From NCBI GenBank assembly GCA_030145275.1, contig JAQYVV010000001.1, positions 186,001 through 250,000 on the forward strand: 64,000 nt of DNA. Reading direction: 5' to 3'. Made by a program: the position numbers and the translations under genes. This DNA comes from Desulfurivibrionaceae bacterium. GTDB lineage: Bacteria; Desulfobacterota; Desulfobulbia; Desulfobulbales; VMSU01. The notes beneath the pieces were generated by a model. The model made no database searches and was not told where the DNA came from. It worked only from the letters and a program-made list of their open reading frames with translations. Shown here piece by piece: positions 8,773 to 17,393 of this stretch; positions within the stretch are counted from its first letter, which is position 1, and every line of letters starts with the position of its first letter.

Positions 8773-9903
8773 TCACACATTGCCTGCCAGAAAGTGGGAT
8801 AGAATCTTGCAGGCCCCCTCTATCTGACTAATTTCAATATACTCATCAAGTTTATGGGCCTGGTCGATGTAGCCCGGTCCCCAGACAATGCCTGGGCCTT
8901 TATTGGTTAGCTTGGAGCAGTCGGTGGCATAGGATGCCGTTGTTGGTTGGTCTGAAAAGCCTGTCTGCTTAATACTTTGCAGAAACTTTTGAATCTGTTT
9001 TTCCTCAAGAGACGAATGGATGGCCTTGGCTGCAAAAATCTTTCGAATAGAACCTCGGTCGCCAATTAGTTTTTTCAATTCATCCCCTGTTTCTTTGGGG
9101 CCTTGAATCGGCAGCAGCCTGATGTCTACTGACAGGGTGCAGTTGTCAGGAATAATATTAATTACAGTCCCCCCGTTTACCTGGGTCAGCGCCAAGGTTG
9201 CATTTCCAAGCTCCGGGTCAGTCTGTCGGCCTATTTTTTCCCCGTACTCCAAAAGGTCACCCATGATGGATTGCATTTTTACAATGGCATTATCGCCAAG
9301 TTCAGGGGTTGATGAGTGGGCCGCCGCACCTTTGGTGGTGACCTGAAAACGGTATACTCCCTTGTGGGCGTTGATCAACTGTAGGCCCGTTGGTTCAAGG
9401 GCAATACATAGATCATAGGACTCTCCTATTTTGGCAAACATAGCCGCACCTGACATGGAGCACTCCTCATCTACCGTACCAACCAAGGTTACATCATAAT
9501 TGAGGGGCACTTTTTGCTTCGTTAATCCTGTTAAGGTGGAGAAGGCAGTGGCAAGGGGGCCTTTGTCATCACAGGCGCCTCGGCCGAGAATCCTATTGTC
9601 TTCTAAAGACGCGGCAAACGGGGTTTGCATCCCCAGAGCACTGACGGTGTCCATGTGGGCGAGGAGAAGAAGCTTAGGGGCATCTGATTTCGGGAAGCGG
9701 CAGATAAAATTATATCTTCCGGGCAGGGCCTCTTGGACCATCCATTTTATATTCTCAACGACGCATACGTTGTGCAGGTATTGAACTATCCCTGCTTCCG
9801 GGGAGGAGGCGCTGGTTTCCGTGTGACTTGATGACTCACTGGGAATCTGAATAAGGTCTCTGGTTGTGGCTATTGCCTGCTGTATAATAGTGTCGATTGT
9901 CAT
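8773..9903 (-). CDS. M20-family metallopeptidase (ArgE/DapE/CPG2-like)
   Basis: A 376-residue di-zinc amidohydrolase of the M20 family, which includes acetylornithine deacetylase, succinyl-diaminopimelate desuccinylase and carboxypeptidase G2. Metal-binding motifs are LLAHMDTV (near residue 83), GRGACDDKGPLA (about 108-119) and the catalytic DEECS (about 146). A dimerisation domain follows, with GAAAHSSTPELGDNAI. The N-terminal IQIPSESS is also typical. The exact substrate cannot be read from sequence. ArgE or DapE is possible, but no arginine or lysine pathway gene lies next to it. It converges on uvrC with a 66-bp gap. Confidence 0.85.
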   Translation of the reverse strand: MTIDTIIQQAIATTRDLIQIPSESSSHTETSASSPEAGIVQYLHNVCVVENIKWMVQEALPGRYNFICRFPKSDAPKLLLLAHMDTVSALGMQTPFAASLEDNRILGRGACDDKGPLATAFSTLTGLTKQKVPLNYDVTLVGTVDEECSMSGAAMFAKIGESYDLCIALEPTGLQLINAHKGVYRFQVTTKGAAAHSSTPELGDNAIVKMQSIMGDLLEYGEKIGRQTDPELGNATLALTQVNGGTVINIIPDNCTLSVDIRLLPIQGPKETGDELKKLIGDRGSIRKIFAAKAIHSSLEEKQIQKFLQSIKQTGFSDQPTTASYATDCSKLTNKGPGIVWGPGYIDQAHKLDEYIEISQIEGACKILSHFLAGNV

Positions 9904-9926
9904 GTTATTGAGGATTTGAATTATTC

Positions 9927-11720
9927 TTATTCATCGTCTATCCGGAGCGAAATTAAGTGGTGATAAAGTCCTTTTTGTTTGAGTAAATTTTGATGGTCAC
10001 CTTCTTCAACGATCTTCCCTGCATCCATAACGATTATTCGGTCAGCGTTCCTGATGGTTGAAAGGCGATGCGCGATAATAATGCTGGTTCGGCCTGTCAT
10101 GGTTTTTTTGACCGCTTCTTCTACCAGGATCTCTGTTGCTGAGTCTATACTAGCCGTGGCCTCATCAAGGATAAGAATTTTGGGGTCTCGAACAAGAACT
10201 CTGGCAAGAGAAAGAAGCTGTTTCTGGCCGGCTGAGAGTTCAAATCCTCCCTCGCCAATAATGGTGTCCATTCCATCAGGAAGTTCTGTGATGACCTTGT
10301 CAAGTTGGGCTTTGGAGGCGACCTCGGCTAAATGATTATCGGATATTTCAAGGCCAAAAGCTATGTTTTCCTTGATGCTCCCAGGGAGGATAATGACATC
10401 CTGTAATACCAGGCCTATCTGGTCGCGCAGCCACTTTATTTCTAATTCTTTTACATTCGTGTTGTCAAGGATGATACTTCCATGGTCAGGGTCATACAGT
10501 CTTTCCAAAAGGTTGATTAAGGTACTTTTGCCGCTCCCCGTTGCCCCGACAATGGCAACTGCTTCACCTTGCTGGATTGTAAGGGAGAGACCTTCAATAA
10601 CAGGATCGTTAGGTTCATAGCCGAAGGTCACATGGGAAAATTGAATCTGGCCGCGACAGTTTTGGATGGATTTTGGGTTTTCGGCAAGCGGCAGGACACT
10701 TTTTCTGTCAAGAAGTTCAAAAATCCTTTCGGCGGAGGCCATGGCGGACTGGACAATGGAATATTTTTGTGATAATTCTCGCACAGGCTTAAAGAAAAGA
10801 CGCATATAAAAGATAAAGGCTGTAAAGACACCAAGAGTCATATCTCCAGGTAGAACAAGACTGCCTCCGTAAAAAATTATAATGCTTAATGAAACGGTAC
10901 CAAGGACCTCGACTAGGGGCATGAAAATGCCGAATATCTTTATCTGATACAGGGTCTTTTCGTAATAATCCTGATTTTGGCTGAAGAACTGCTTCTCCGT
11001 ATCTTTTTCTCTGAGGCAGGTTTGCAGGATCTCCATGCCGGTGATTGATTCATGCAGGAATGAATTAATCTTTGCGATGCCTGTCCTGATTGACCTGAAG
11101 GCATCCCTGGCCATTACGCTAAAAAAATAACTGATTGTGATAACCAGGGGCAGAAAAAGGGTCATCAGCAGGGCCAGTTTCCAGTTAAGCCAAAAGAGAA
11201 TGATCAATATGCCGCCAAGCTGTAGAAAGTCATTAAACAAGGTGATTATGACTGAGGTAAACATTTCATGCATGTTTTGAATATCGTTGGTTAGCCTTGT
11301 AACCAGTTTGCCGCTGGGATTTTTGTTGAAAAAGTCAAGGTCCTGGGCAAGCAGGCTTTGAAAGAGCTGCTGCCGCATGTCATGCATAAAATGCTGTCCG
11401 GTCCACTCAAGGATGGTTACCTGGAAAAAATTGGCGCAAAAGCCGAGACCAGTCACCACAAAAAAAACAAGGGCTAGATGTGAAAGACCAGTAAGCCTCA
11501 TAGCTGTGAGGATTTCAGTATTGATAATATAATTGTCGATGGCGAGACGGACCAGATAGGGTAGGGCAAGGCTTGCGCCAATAACAGCTATTGATAGAAT
11601 TACGGCGGCCAGGGCACCAAGCCAATATGGTTTTATATAGCCGAGAAGGCGGAGCCAGATGGTAATATCCTTGGTTTTACCCAGGCGTTCCTCTTCAAAA
11701 TATCCGAAACCTTTATGCAT
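9927..11720 (-). CDS. ABC exporter half-transporter, competent-NBD subunit (YheH/MdlB-like)
   Basis: A 597-residue half-transporter with an N-terminal six-helix ABC exporter domain (about 30-330) and a C-terminal ATPase. Walker A is GATGSGKST near residue 393. The signature is the atypical LSAGQKQ, and Walker B is ILILDEATASID with the catalytic Glu present. This pattern, together with its partner, is that of heterodimeric exporters such as BmrCD and YheHI. I set the start at 11720 (MHKGFGYFEEERLGK), the usual N-terminus for this subunit, overlapping the partner by 8 bp. Longer forms from 11804 would overlap it by about 90 bp. The substrate is unknown; drugs or lipids are common. Confidence 0.88.
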   Translation of the reverse strand: MHKGFGYFEEERLGKTKDITIWLRLLGYIKPYWLGALAAVILSIAVIGASLALPYLVRLAIDNYIINTEILTAMRLTGLSHLALVFFVVTGLGFCANFFQVTILEWTGQHFMHDMRQQLFQSLLAQDLDFFNKNPSGKLVTRLTNDIQNMHEMFTSVIITLFNDFLQLGGILIILFWLNWKLALLMTLFLPLVITISYFFSVMARDAFRSIRTGIAKINSFLHESITGMEILQTCLREKDTEKQFFSQNQDYYEKTLYQIKIFGIFMPLVEVLGTVSLSIIIFYGGSLVLPGDMTLGVFTAFIFYMRLFFKPVRELSQKYSIVQSAMASAERIFELLDRKSVLPLAENPKSIQNCRGQIQFSHVTFGYEPNDPVIEGLSLTIQQGEAVAIVGATGSGKSTLINLLERLYDPDHGSIILDNTNVKELEIKWLRDQIGLVLQDVIILPGSIKENIAFGLEISDNHLAEVASKAQLDKVITELPDGMDTIIGEGGFELSAGQKQLLSLARVLVRDPKILILDEATASIDSATEILVEEAVKKTMTGRTSIIIAHRLSTIRNADRIIVMDAGKIVEEGDHQNLLKQKGLYHHLISLRIDDE

Positions 11721-13488
11721 GTGTGGCGGCTCCGGTATTATTTTGATGATCATAAATGGTTCGGAAAAACTCGTTTTTCTCCAGCAGCTCTTTGTGGGAG
11801 CCAATTGCTGTGATTTTGCCCTCTTCCAGTACGGCTATTTTTCGTGCCTGGGCCAGTGGGTTTAGACGGTGTGAGGCAAAAACAACAATTTTGTCTTGAA
11901 AAAGTGAGCCTATATTTTTCAATATGTTGTTTTCAGTATCCACATCGACGGCTGAAAGAGCATCATCAATTATCATCAGAGGTTTGTCGGCAAGGATAGC
12001 TCTGGCCAGGGCAATTCGTTGCCTCTGACCGCCTGAAAGTTTTACCCCTTTTTCACCGATTTTTGTTTCATAGCCCTTGGGGAAACTGAGTATTTCTGTG
12101 TGAATTGAGGCCGTTTTCGCGGCGGCTTCAATCTCGGTTTGGGTTGCCTCAGGTTTTGCCAGAGATATGTTAAAAATGATGCTGTCTGAAAAAAGATGGG
12201 TGTTTTGGGGTACGAAAGAAATCATCGAGCGTGTGGCAGGAACAGAGAGACTATTGGTGTCTTCCTGGTCCCAAAAGATGGTATTGTCAGGTATCTTGTA
12301 GAGTCGCGCCAGCAGTTCACATAAAGTTGATTTTCCACAGCCTGTACGTCCAACAATGCCGAAAAGTCCCTGGGGAAGGTGAATATTTATATCTCTCAAA
12401 ACAGGTTTGCTCGCTGACGGATAGGCAAAGGTGAGGTTTTTGATGGAAACCGTTTCTGGAGTACAAATAACACCTTTTCCTGCTTCCAACGAAAGCTGCG
12501 GCTTTTCGTCAAGAATATCTTTGATTCGTTCAAGTGAAGTCAGGCCTCGCTGGAAGAGATTGGCCACCCAGCCGATCGCCATCATGGGCCAGGTCAGCAT
12601 AAAGAGATAGGTGATAAAAGCGACGAAGTCTCCGATGCTGATATGGTTTGCAATTGCCATGCGTCCGCCAAAAAAAACGATAAGCATGAGACTGACGTTG
12701 GCGATCATGGTTGAGACGGGGAAAAGGACCCCTTGAATTCTGGCAACCTTAATATTGTGGCCGACATACTGTTTGCCTAATTGGTTGAATTGCCTGTTTT
12801 GGTTTCCTTCCTGATTATAAATTTTGATGAGTCGTACTGAAGAAATGGCACTTCTGGCAAACTGGGTTATGGTGGAAAAATGTTCTTGCACCTTTTTGAA
12901 TCGAGTATGCAGTTTTCCCGCCAGTGATTTTGTCAGGAGGGCGAGCAGAGGTAGGGGGAAAAGTGCAATTAGCGTGAGTGTCGGGTCGATGTAGAGCATA
13001 AACGATATTGCGGCAAGCAGCATGATGAAGGCATCGACAAAGGCGACCAGGCCCATGCCGCAGGCGAGCTGCACCGCAGAAAGGTCATTGGTCGAAAGGG
13101 CGATCAGCTCACCGGCTGTTTTCTTTTGAAAAAATGCCTTATCTAAAGTGAGGATATGGGAAAAAAGCTGGTTGCGGATATCTCTTTCCAGCAGTCTTGA
13201 AAAACCTATAACCAGATACCTCCAGATAAACCTGAATAAGCCTATCCCCACGGCCAGGCCAAAAATAATCCAGGCGTGCTGCACCAGGTCTGCCTGCTCA
13301 AAGGTTTTTTGGCTCAGGCCGTCTACGGTAGATTTTATAACACGTGGGATAGTGAGTTGCAGGATGTCAACCAGTATCATAGCGCTCAACCCGAGTATGA
13401 GTTGAGAACGATACTTTTTGAAAATGGGGCCAAGCAGCGTGACCGCTTTTCTAAATTGCATTCGTTGATTTGATTTAATGGGGGGCAT
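11713..13488 (-). CDS. ABC exporter half-transporter, degenerate-NBD subunit (YheI/MdlA-like)
   Basis: A 591-residue half-transporter: exporter-type membrane domain at about 20-320, ATPase at about 350-575. Walker A is GRTGCGKST (near residue 383) and the signature is the canonical LSGGQRQR. Walker B reads LMIIDDALSAVD, with Asp in place of the catalytic Glu. The degenerate site here and the intact Glu in the downstream gene are the established pattern of asymmetric heterodimeric exporters. It is the first gene of the pair and overlaps the second by 8 bp, so the two are made together. Confidence 0.9.
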   Translation of the reverse strand: MPPIKSNQRMQFRKAVTLLGPIFKKYRSQLILGLSAMILVDILQLTIPRVIKSTVDGLSQKTFEQADLVQHAWIIFGLAVGIGLFRFIWRYLVIGFSRLLERDIRNQLFSHILTLDKAFFQKKTAGELIALSTNDLSAVQLACGMGLVAFVDAFIMLLAAISFMLYIDPTLTLIALFPLPLLALLTKSLAGKLHTRFKKVQEHFSTITQFARSAISSVRLIKIYNQEGNQNRQFNQLGKQYVGHNIKVARIQGVLFPVSTMIANVSLMLIVFFGGRMAIANHISIGDFVAFITYLFMLTWPMMAIGWVANLFQRGLTSLERIKDILDEKPQLSLEAGKGVICTPETVSIKNLTFAYPSASKPVLRDINIHLPQGLFGIVGRTGCGKSTLCELLARLYKIPDNTIFWDQEDTNSLSVPATRSMISFVPQNTHLFSDSIIFNISLAKPEATQTEIEAAAKTASIHTEILSFPKGYETKIGEKGVKLSGGQRQRIALARAILADKPLMIIDDALSAVDVDTENNILKNIGSLFQDKIVVFASHRLNPLAQARKIAVLEEGKITAIGSHKELLEKNEFFRTIYDHQNNTGAATHA

Positions 13489-13510
13489 TTGGCTGGTTTT
13501 CTTTTTTTAC

Positions 13511-13544
13511 CACGAAACACACAAAACACACGAAACACACGAAA
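13511..13544. repeat. Short low-complexity CACGAAA/CACACGAAA repeat
   Basis: A run of irregular CACGAAAC and CACACGAAA units just upstream of the ABC exporter pair. It is too irregular for a microsatellite and encodes nothing. Its role is unknown. Confidence 0.6.
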
Positions 13545-13602
13545 AAAACAGGCGAAAAATTAGTGTCTTTTTTCATGGGTCTCCTGGATAGTGACGATTA
13601 TA

Positions 13603-13755
13603 GTTAGCGATAAATTAAGTACTCTCAAAATTGCATAACCCAGAGTCCGTAAGCGTTTCAGGGGCATCCCGATGTGCGTGATCGAGCCACGCGATTATCC
13701 CCCCTGTATATCACGGGGTCGATCACGTGCAGCGGGGTGTTCATGGAGCGCTTCC
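13603..13755. mobile_element. MITE-like palindromic element, family B, copy 1 (inverted)
   Basis: A 153-bp element with ends GTTAGCG (left) and CGCTTCC (right), flanked by the exact 8-bp direct repeat CGATTATA (13595-13602 and 13756-13763). It is the reverse orientation of the copies at 27127-27280 and 58752-58903 and nearly identical to them. Inside is a long imperfect stem with GTGATCGAGCC and a GATCACG arm. No ORF. Confidence 0.88.
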
Positions 13756-13824
13756 CGATTATAACTTATTTTTTTGACAACATATAGCAAAGAGGTTATC
13801 AAGATGTGCATATTTTATAAGACT

Positions 13825-14021
13825 GATGGCGTCGCAAAAAGTCCGATCTACTGCGTTGTACCCACAAGGGGCATAAATGGATTTTTGACAGACCTTCGGT
13901 ATACCATATGTATAACCGAAGCCCTGTCAAAAATACCACGCCTCGGAGTCTACGCTTACCTGTATATCGAACTTTTATGCTTAGCCATCCTGCTGGCTGC
14001 TCGACTTTTTACGGGACCATC
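13825..14021. repeat. Palindromic dispersed repeat, family E
   Basis: The ends GATGGCGTCGCAAAAAGTC and GACTTTTTACGGGACCATC form a 19-bp inverted repeat with four mismatches. An internal hairpin CTTCGGTATAC/GTATAACCGAAG lies at about 13890-13920, and the recurrent word GGAGTCTACGCTTACCTG is at 13945-13962. I see no clear target duplication. It ends 41 bp before homoserine dehydrogenase. A partial copy is at 25890. Confidence 0.65.
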
Positions 14022-14062
14022 ACGTCTATGAACAACAATTATTACACTGAATAGGTATATTA

Positions 14063-15361
14063 ATGAAAGAAATTAAAGTTGGCTTAATTGGTTTTGGAAC
14101 GGTGGGCAGTGGTACTGCGGAAGTTCTCCTTGAACAGGCAAAAAACTTGGAGAAAAAGACGGGGTTGAAGATAACTTTAAAAACAGTTGCCGACATTGTC
14201 GCCGATGCGCTTCCTGAAAAATTTGCCGGAACTATTCTCTCAAAGGACGCAAATGAAATTTTCACCGATCCTGAGATCGACATTGTTGTTGAATTAATAG
14301 GCGGACTTGAACCGGCCCGGACTTTTATGCTGAAGGCTATTGAGGCGGGAAAACACGTTGTTTCGGCAAATAAGGCACTTCTTTCCATTCATGGCAGGGA
14401 AATATTTGCGGCGGCTGCGAAAAAAGGGGTTGAAGTTGGTTTTGAAGCCTCGGTTGGAGGAGGTATTCCGGTTATCAAGTCCTTAAAAGAGGGCTTGGCG
14501 GCCAATAATATCCTGTCGATTATGGGAATTATGAACGGTACTGCCAACTATATTCTCAGCCAGATGACCGATTATGGTCTTCCTTTTGATGAGGTACTGA
14601 AAGATGCCCAGGAAAAAGGGTACGCCGAGGCTGATCCGACCTATGATGTTGAAGGAATAGACACGGCCCATAAACTCGTAATTCTGATGATGATGGCTTA
14701 TGGAATTAACATTGGCCTTGAAGATGTCAGCACCGAGGGGATTTCGCAAATTAAACCGGTGGATATATCTTTTGCGAAAAAGTTTGGCTATCGCTTGAAA
14801 CTTTTGGCCATCAGCAAGAACCATGGTGACCACGTCGAGGCGCGGGTGCATCCGACTATGGTTCCTGACGATCATATGCTGGCAAGTATCAACGGTGCCT
14901 ACAACGGCATCCATTTTAAGGGTGATATGGTTGGCAACGTTCTGCTCTATGGTATGGGTGCTGGGAAAATGCCCACCGGCAGCGCTGTTGCCGCAGATAT
15001 AGTTGATATTGCCAGAAACATTGCCAATGGTTCGGTAGGCCGGGTCCCTGCTCTTTCCTACCTGCCTGAGATGATAAAAGACTGCTCCATTACTCCTATG
15101 GAGAGCCTGCGTTGCCCCTATTATTTTAGAATCTCCGCCCTGGACAAGACCGGGGTGCTGGCAACCATTGCCGGAATTCTTGGAAAAAATGATATCAGTA
15201 TCGAGTCGGTTATTCAAAAGGATCGACAGGATACAGGCGCTGTTCCGATAGTTATTCGGACCCATGAAGCTGAAGAGAAAGCGGTTCAGGCTGCCATCGC
15301 TGAAATTGATTCCTTGGATATATGTGTTGAAAAAACTGTTAAAATCAGGATCTTGGAATAA
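14063..15361 (+). CDS. hom: Homoserine dehydrogenase
   Basis: A 432-residue enzyme reducing aspartate semialdehyde to homoserine, the branch point to threonine and methionine. The N-terminal Rossmann motif is GFGTVGSGTAEVL (residues 9-21). The catalytic core contains VVSANKALL and VGFEASVGGGIPVIK, with GIMNGTANYIL and YAEADPTYDVEGIDTAHK following. A C-terminal ACT domain (from about 350, YYFRISALDKTGVLATIAGIL) suggests feedback control by threonine. A ribosome-binding site AGG lies about 9 bases before the ATG. It is followed after 2 bp by apgM. Confidence 0.96.
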   Translation: MKEIKVGLIGFGTVGSGTAEVLLEQAKNLEKKTGLKITLKTVADIVADALPEKFAGTILSKDANEIFTDPEIDIVVELIGGLEPARTFMLKAIEAGKHVVSANKALLSIHGREIFAAAAKKGVEVGFEASVGGGIPVIKSLKEGLAANNILSIMGIMNGTANYILSQMTDYGLPFDEVLKDAQEKGYAEADPTYDVEGIDTAHKLVILMMMAYGINIGLEDVSTEGISQIKPVDISFAKKFGYRLKLLAISKNHGDHVEARVHPTMVPDDHMLASINGAYNGIHFKGDMVGNVLLYGMGAGKMPTGSAVAADIVDIARNIANGSVGRVPALSYLPEMIKDCSITPMESLRCPYYFRISALDKTGVLATIAGILGKNDISIESVIQKDRQDTGAVPIVIRTHEAEEKAVQAAIAEIDSLDICVEKTVKIRILE

Positions 15362-15363
15362 GC

Positions 15364-16575
15364 ATGAAGTATATAATCCTCGTTGGGGACGGGATGGGAG
15401 ATTATCCTGTCGCTGAACTGAACAATAAAACCCCTCTTGAGTTTGCCGATACACCGGCCATGGACTCTATTGCCTCACAGGGAGATCTTTTTCTGCTCCA
15501 AACGGTGCCAGAGGGTTATCCGCCGGGAAGTGATGTTGCTAACCTTTCACTGCTTGGGTATCAGCCAGAACTATTTTACACAGGCCGGTCACCTCTTGAG
15601 GCTGCCAGCATGAATGTTGGTCTTGGTGATGATGAGGTCGCTTTTCGCTGTAATCTGGTGACCCTGGAAGATGGTCCCAATCATGGCATTTTCATGAAAG
15701 ACTACAGTGCCGGGCACATCAGCACCGCAGAGGCCAGTGAACTTATTGGTGCTCTTGCCGCTGAACTAAATGATGATACGATTCATTTCCATCCAGGAGT
15801 GAGTTATCGTCACCTTATGGTCAGAAAAGGTGCGGTTGAAAACCTCGATACTGTGCCGCCCCACGATCATATTGGTGCCGATGTCAGCATTTTCCTGCAA
15901 CAATATCAAAATCTCCCTGATCTCAATGCTCTCATGGAAAAAGCAGCAGTCATCCTTACCGATCACCGGGTAAATAAAGAAAGAATCGAAAAGGGACTTA
16001 ACCCTGCCAACGCTATTTGGCTTTGGGGCGAAGGAAAAGCCCCTTCAATGCCAACCCTTACGGATCAGTTTGGTGTCAGCGGCGCTCTCATTTCTGCGGT
16101 TGATCTTTTAAAAGGGATAGGTGTCTATGCCGGAATGGAAATAGTCAATGTTCCAGGAGCAACTGGCTATCTCGATACCAATTACCAGGGGAAAGTAGAA
16201 GCTGCCCTTGATATGCTCAAAGAAAAGGATCTGGTTCTTGTCCATGTTGAAGCGCCAGATGAAACCGCTCACCAAGGGCTTCTCAAAGAAAAAATTCGAG
16301 CCATCGAAGACTTTGACCGTTTCATCGTAAAACCAATATTTGAGGCAGCCTCTCAATATGACTTTCGTCTGGCAATTACCATGGATCATTATACCCCGGT
16401 CGAACTGCGAACCCATGTGGCTTTGCCTGTGCCGATTGCGATCTACGCTTCAGGACATGAAGAGAAAAAATCAGGGCATTGCTACACCGAAAAAGATGCG
16501 AATAAACATGGTAGTGTTCTTGCCAACGGCAGTGAATTTATGAAAACATTACTCAATAGGGAAGAGATTGGCTGA
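15364..16575 (+). CDS. apgM: Archaeal-type 2,3-bisphosphoglycerate-independent phosphoglycerate mutase; possible homoserine kinase
   Basis: A 403-residue member of the ApgM family in the alkaline-phosphatase superfamily. The N-terminus YIILVGDGMGDYP carries the metal-binding Asp, and PPGSDVANLSLLGY the nucleophile Ser (family assignment). Later HVEAPDETAHQG, TMDHYTPVELRTH and SGHCYTEKDA supply metal ligands. In bacteria this family is often annotated as proposed homoserine kinase when next to hom, as here. The 2-bp spacing to hom supports a threonine-pathway role over glycolysis, but that is inference. It overlaps the next gene by 8 bp. Confidence 0.88.
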   Translation: MKYIILVGDGMGDYPVAELNNKTPLEFADTPAMDSIASQGDLFLLQTVPEGYPPGSDVANLSLLGYQPELFYTGRSPLEAASMNVGLGDDEVAFRCNLVTLEDGPNHGIFMKDYSAGHISTAEASELIGALAAELNDDTIHFHPGVSYRHLMVRKGAVENLDTVPPHDHIGADVSIFLQQYQNLPDLNALMEKAAVILTDHRVNKERIEKGLNPANAIWLWGEGKAPSMPTLTDQFGVSGALISAVDLLKGIGVYAGMEIVNVPGATGYLDTNYQGKVEAALDMLKEKDLVLVHVEAPDETAHQGLLKEKIRAIEDFDRFIVKPIFEAASQYDFRLAITMDHYTPVELRTHVALPVPIAIYASGHEEKKSGHCYTEKDANKHGSVLANGSEFMKTLLNREEIG

Positions 16576-17008
16576 TCAGATTAAAATTACCTTGCCAGAT
16601 TCTGCCCATGTGCATGAGTGCCGGGTTATTTATGGAGATACCGACTCTGGCGGAGTTGTCTATTACGGCAACTACCTGCGTTATTTTGAGGAAGGGCGCA
16701 CAGAGTATTTACGAGAAAACGGGGTCACCTACCGTGAGCTTGAAGAACAAGGCTTTGTTCTTCCCGTTATCGAATGTTACAGCCGTTACAAAGCACCGGC
16801 ACGATACGATGATCTCATCGTTGTCCGAACAGCCCTCTCCGAAGTTAAAAAGGTCTCCTGCCGGTTTAATTACCGTATTGAAAAAAAAGAGGGTAATCAG
16901 CTCCTGGTCAAAGGATGCACGGTTCACGCGGTAGTAAACAGGGAAGGGCGACTTGCTAAAATGCCAAGTGATGTCTTTGCCAAATTGACGGAACTTGCCA
17001 AAGCATGA
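16568..17008 (+). CDS. Hotdog-fold acyl-CoA thioesterase, YbgC/4-hydroxybenzoyl-CoA type
   Basis: A 146-residue thioesterase of the YbgC family, which hydrolyses acyl-CoA thioesters in the cytoplasm. The signature YGDTDSGGVVYYGNYLRYFEEGRTEYLR contains the catalytic Asp of the D-T-D/S-x-G-x-V-Y motif. The start is a TTG at 16568 inside the end of apgM; no in-frame ATG precedes the signature, so a coupled TTG start is likely. It is the last gene of the hom-apgM operon and ends about 50 bp before the tRNA. The physiological substrate is unknown. Confidence 0.88.
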   Translation: MADQIKITLPDSAHVHECRVIYGDTDSGGVVYYGNYLRYFEEGRTEYLRENGVTYRELEEQGFVLPVIECYSRYKAPARYDDLIVVRTALSEVKKVSCRFNYRIEKKEGNQLLVKGCTVHAVVNREGRLAKMPSDVFAKLTELAKA

Positions 17009-17057
17009 ATATCGTCCTTGACTTATTATAGGAATCAGTTATATTGCCAACCTCTGA

Positions 17058-17134
<77 letters not shown>

Positions 17135-17144
17135 GTTAAAATAC

Positions 17145-17183
17145 AAGGACTTACAGCTTAATTGTTGTAAGTCCTTTTTTTTT
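17145..17183 (+). terminator. Rho-independent terminator after the initiator tRNA
   Basis: An 11-bp perfect stem AAGGACTTACA (17145-17155) and TGTAAGTCCTT (17166-17176) is followed by a run of T. It ends the tRNA transcript. Confidence 0.9.
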
Positions 17184-17393
17184 GTTTTTTGACCCTATTT
17201 TGACCCCGGGGCGATATAAACAAAAAGTTTAATATGTGGGAATGGCTGAAAAATAAGGGTGTGTCAAAAAAATCCCCCACACAAATTAATGTGCAGGGGA
17301 TAAAATTTTATTGATTCGAGATTATGGACATTCATTCTGGCCAGAATGGCTTGTCAAACCGTACAGATAGTTGTTACGTAAACTTAGGAGGTA

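Noticed and set aside
13774..14031. An 85-residue open frame upstream of hom
   Set aside because: It lies mostly inside the palindromic family E repeat and reads through its inverted arms.
17270..17305. ATCCCC...GGGGAT hairpin upstream of the intron as a terminator
   Set aside because: The stem is interrupted and the following bases are mixed A and T; too weak to list.
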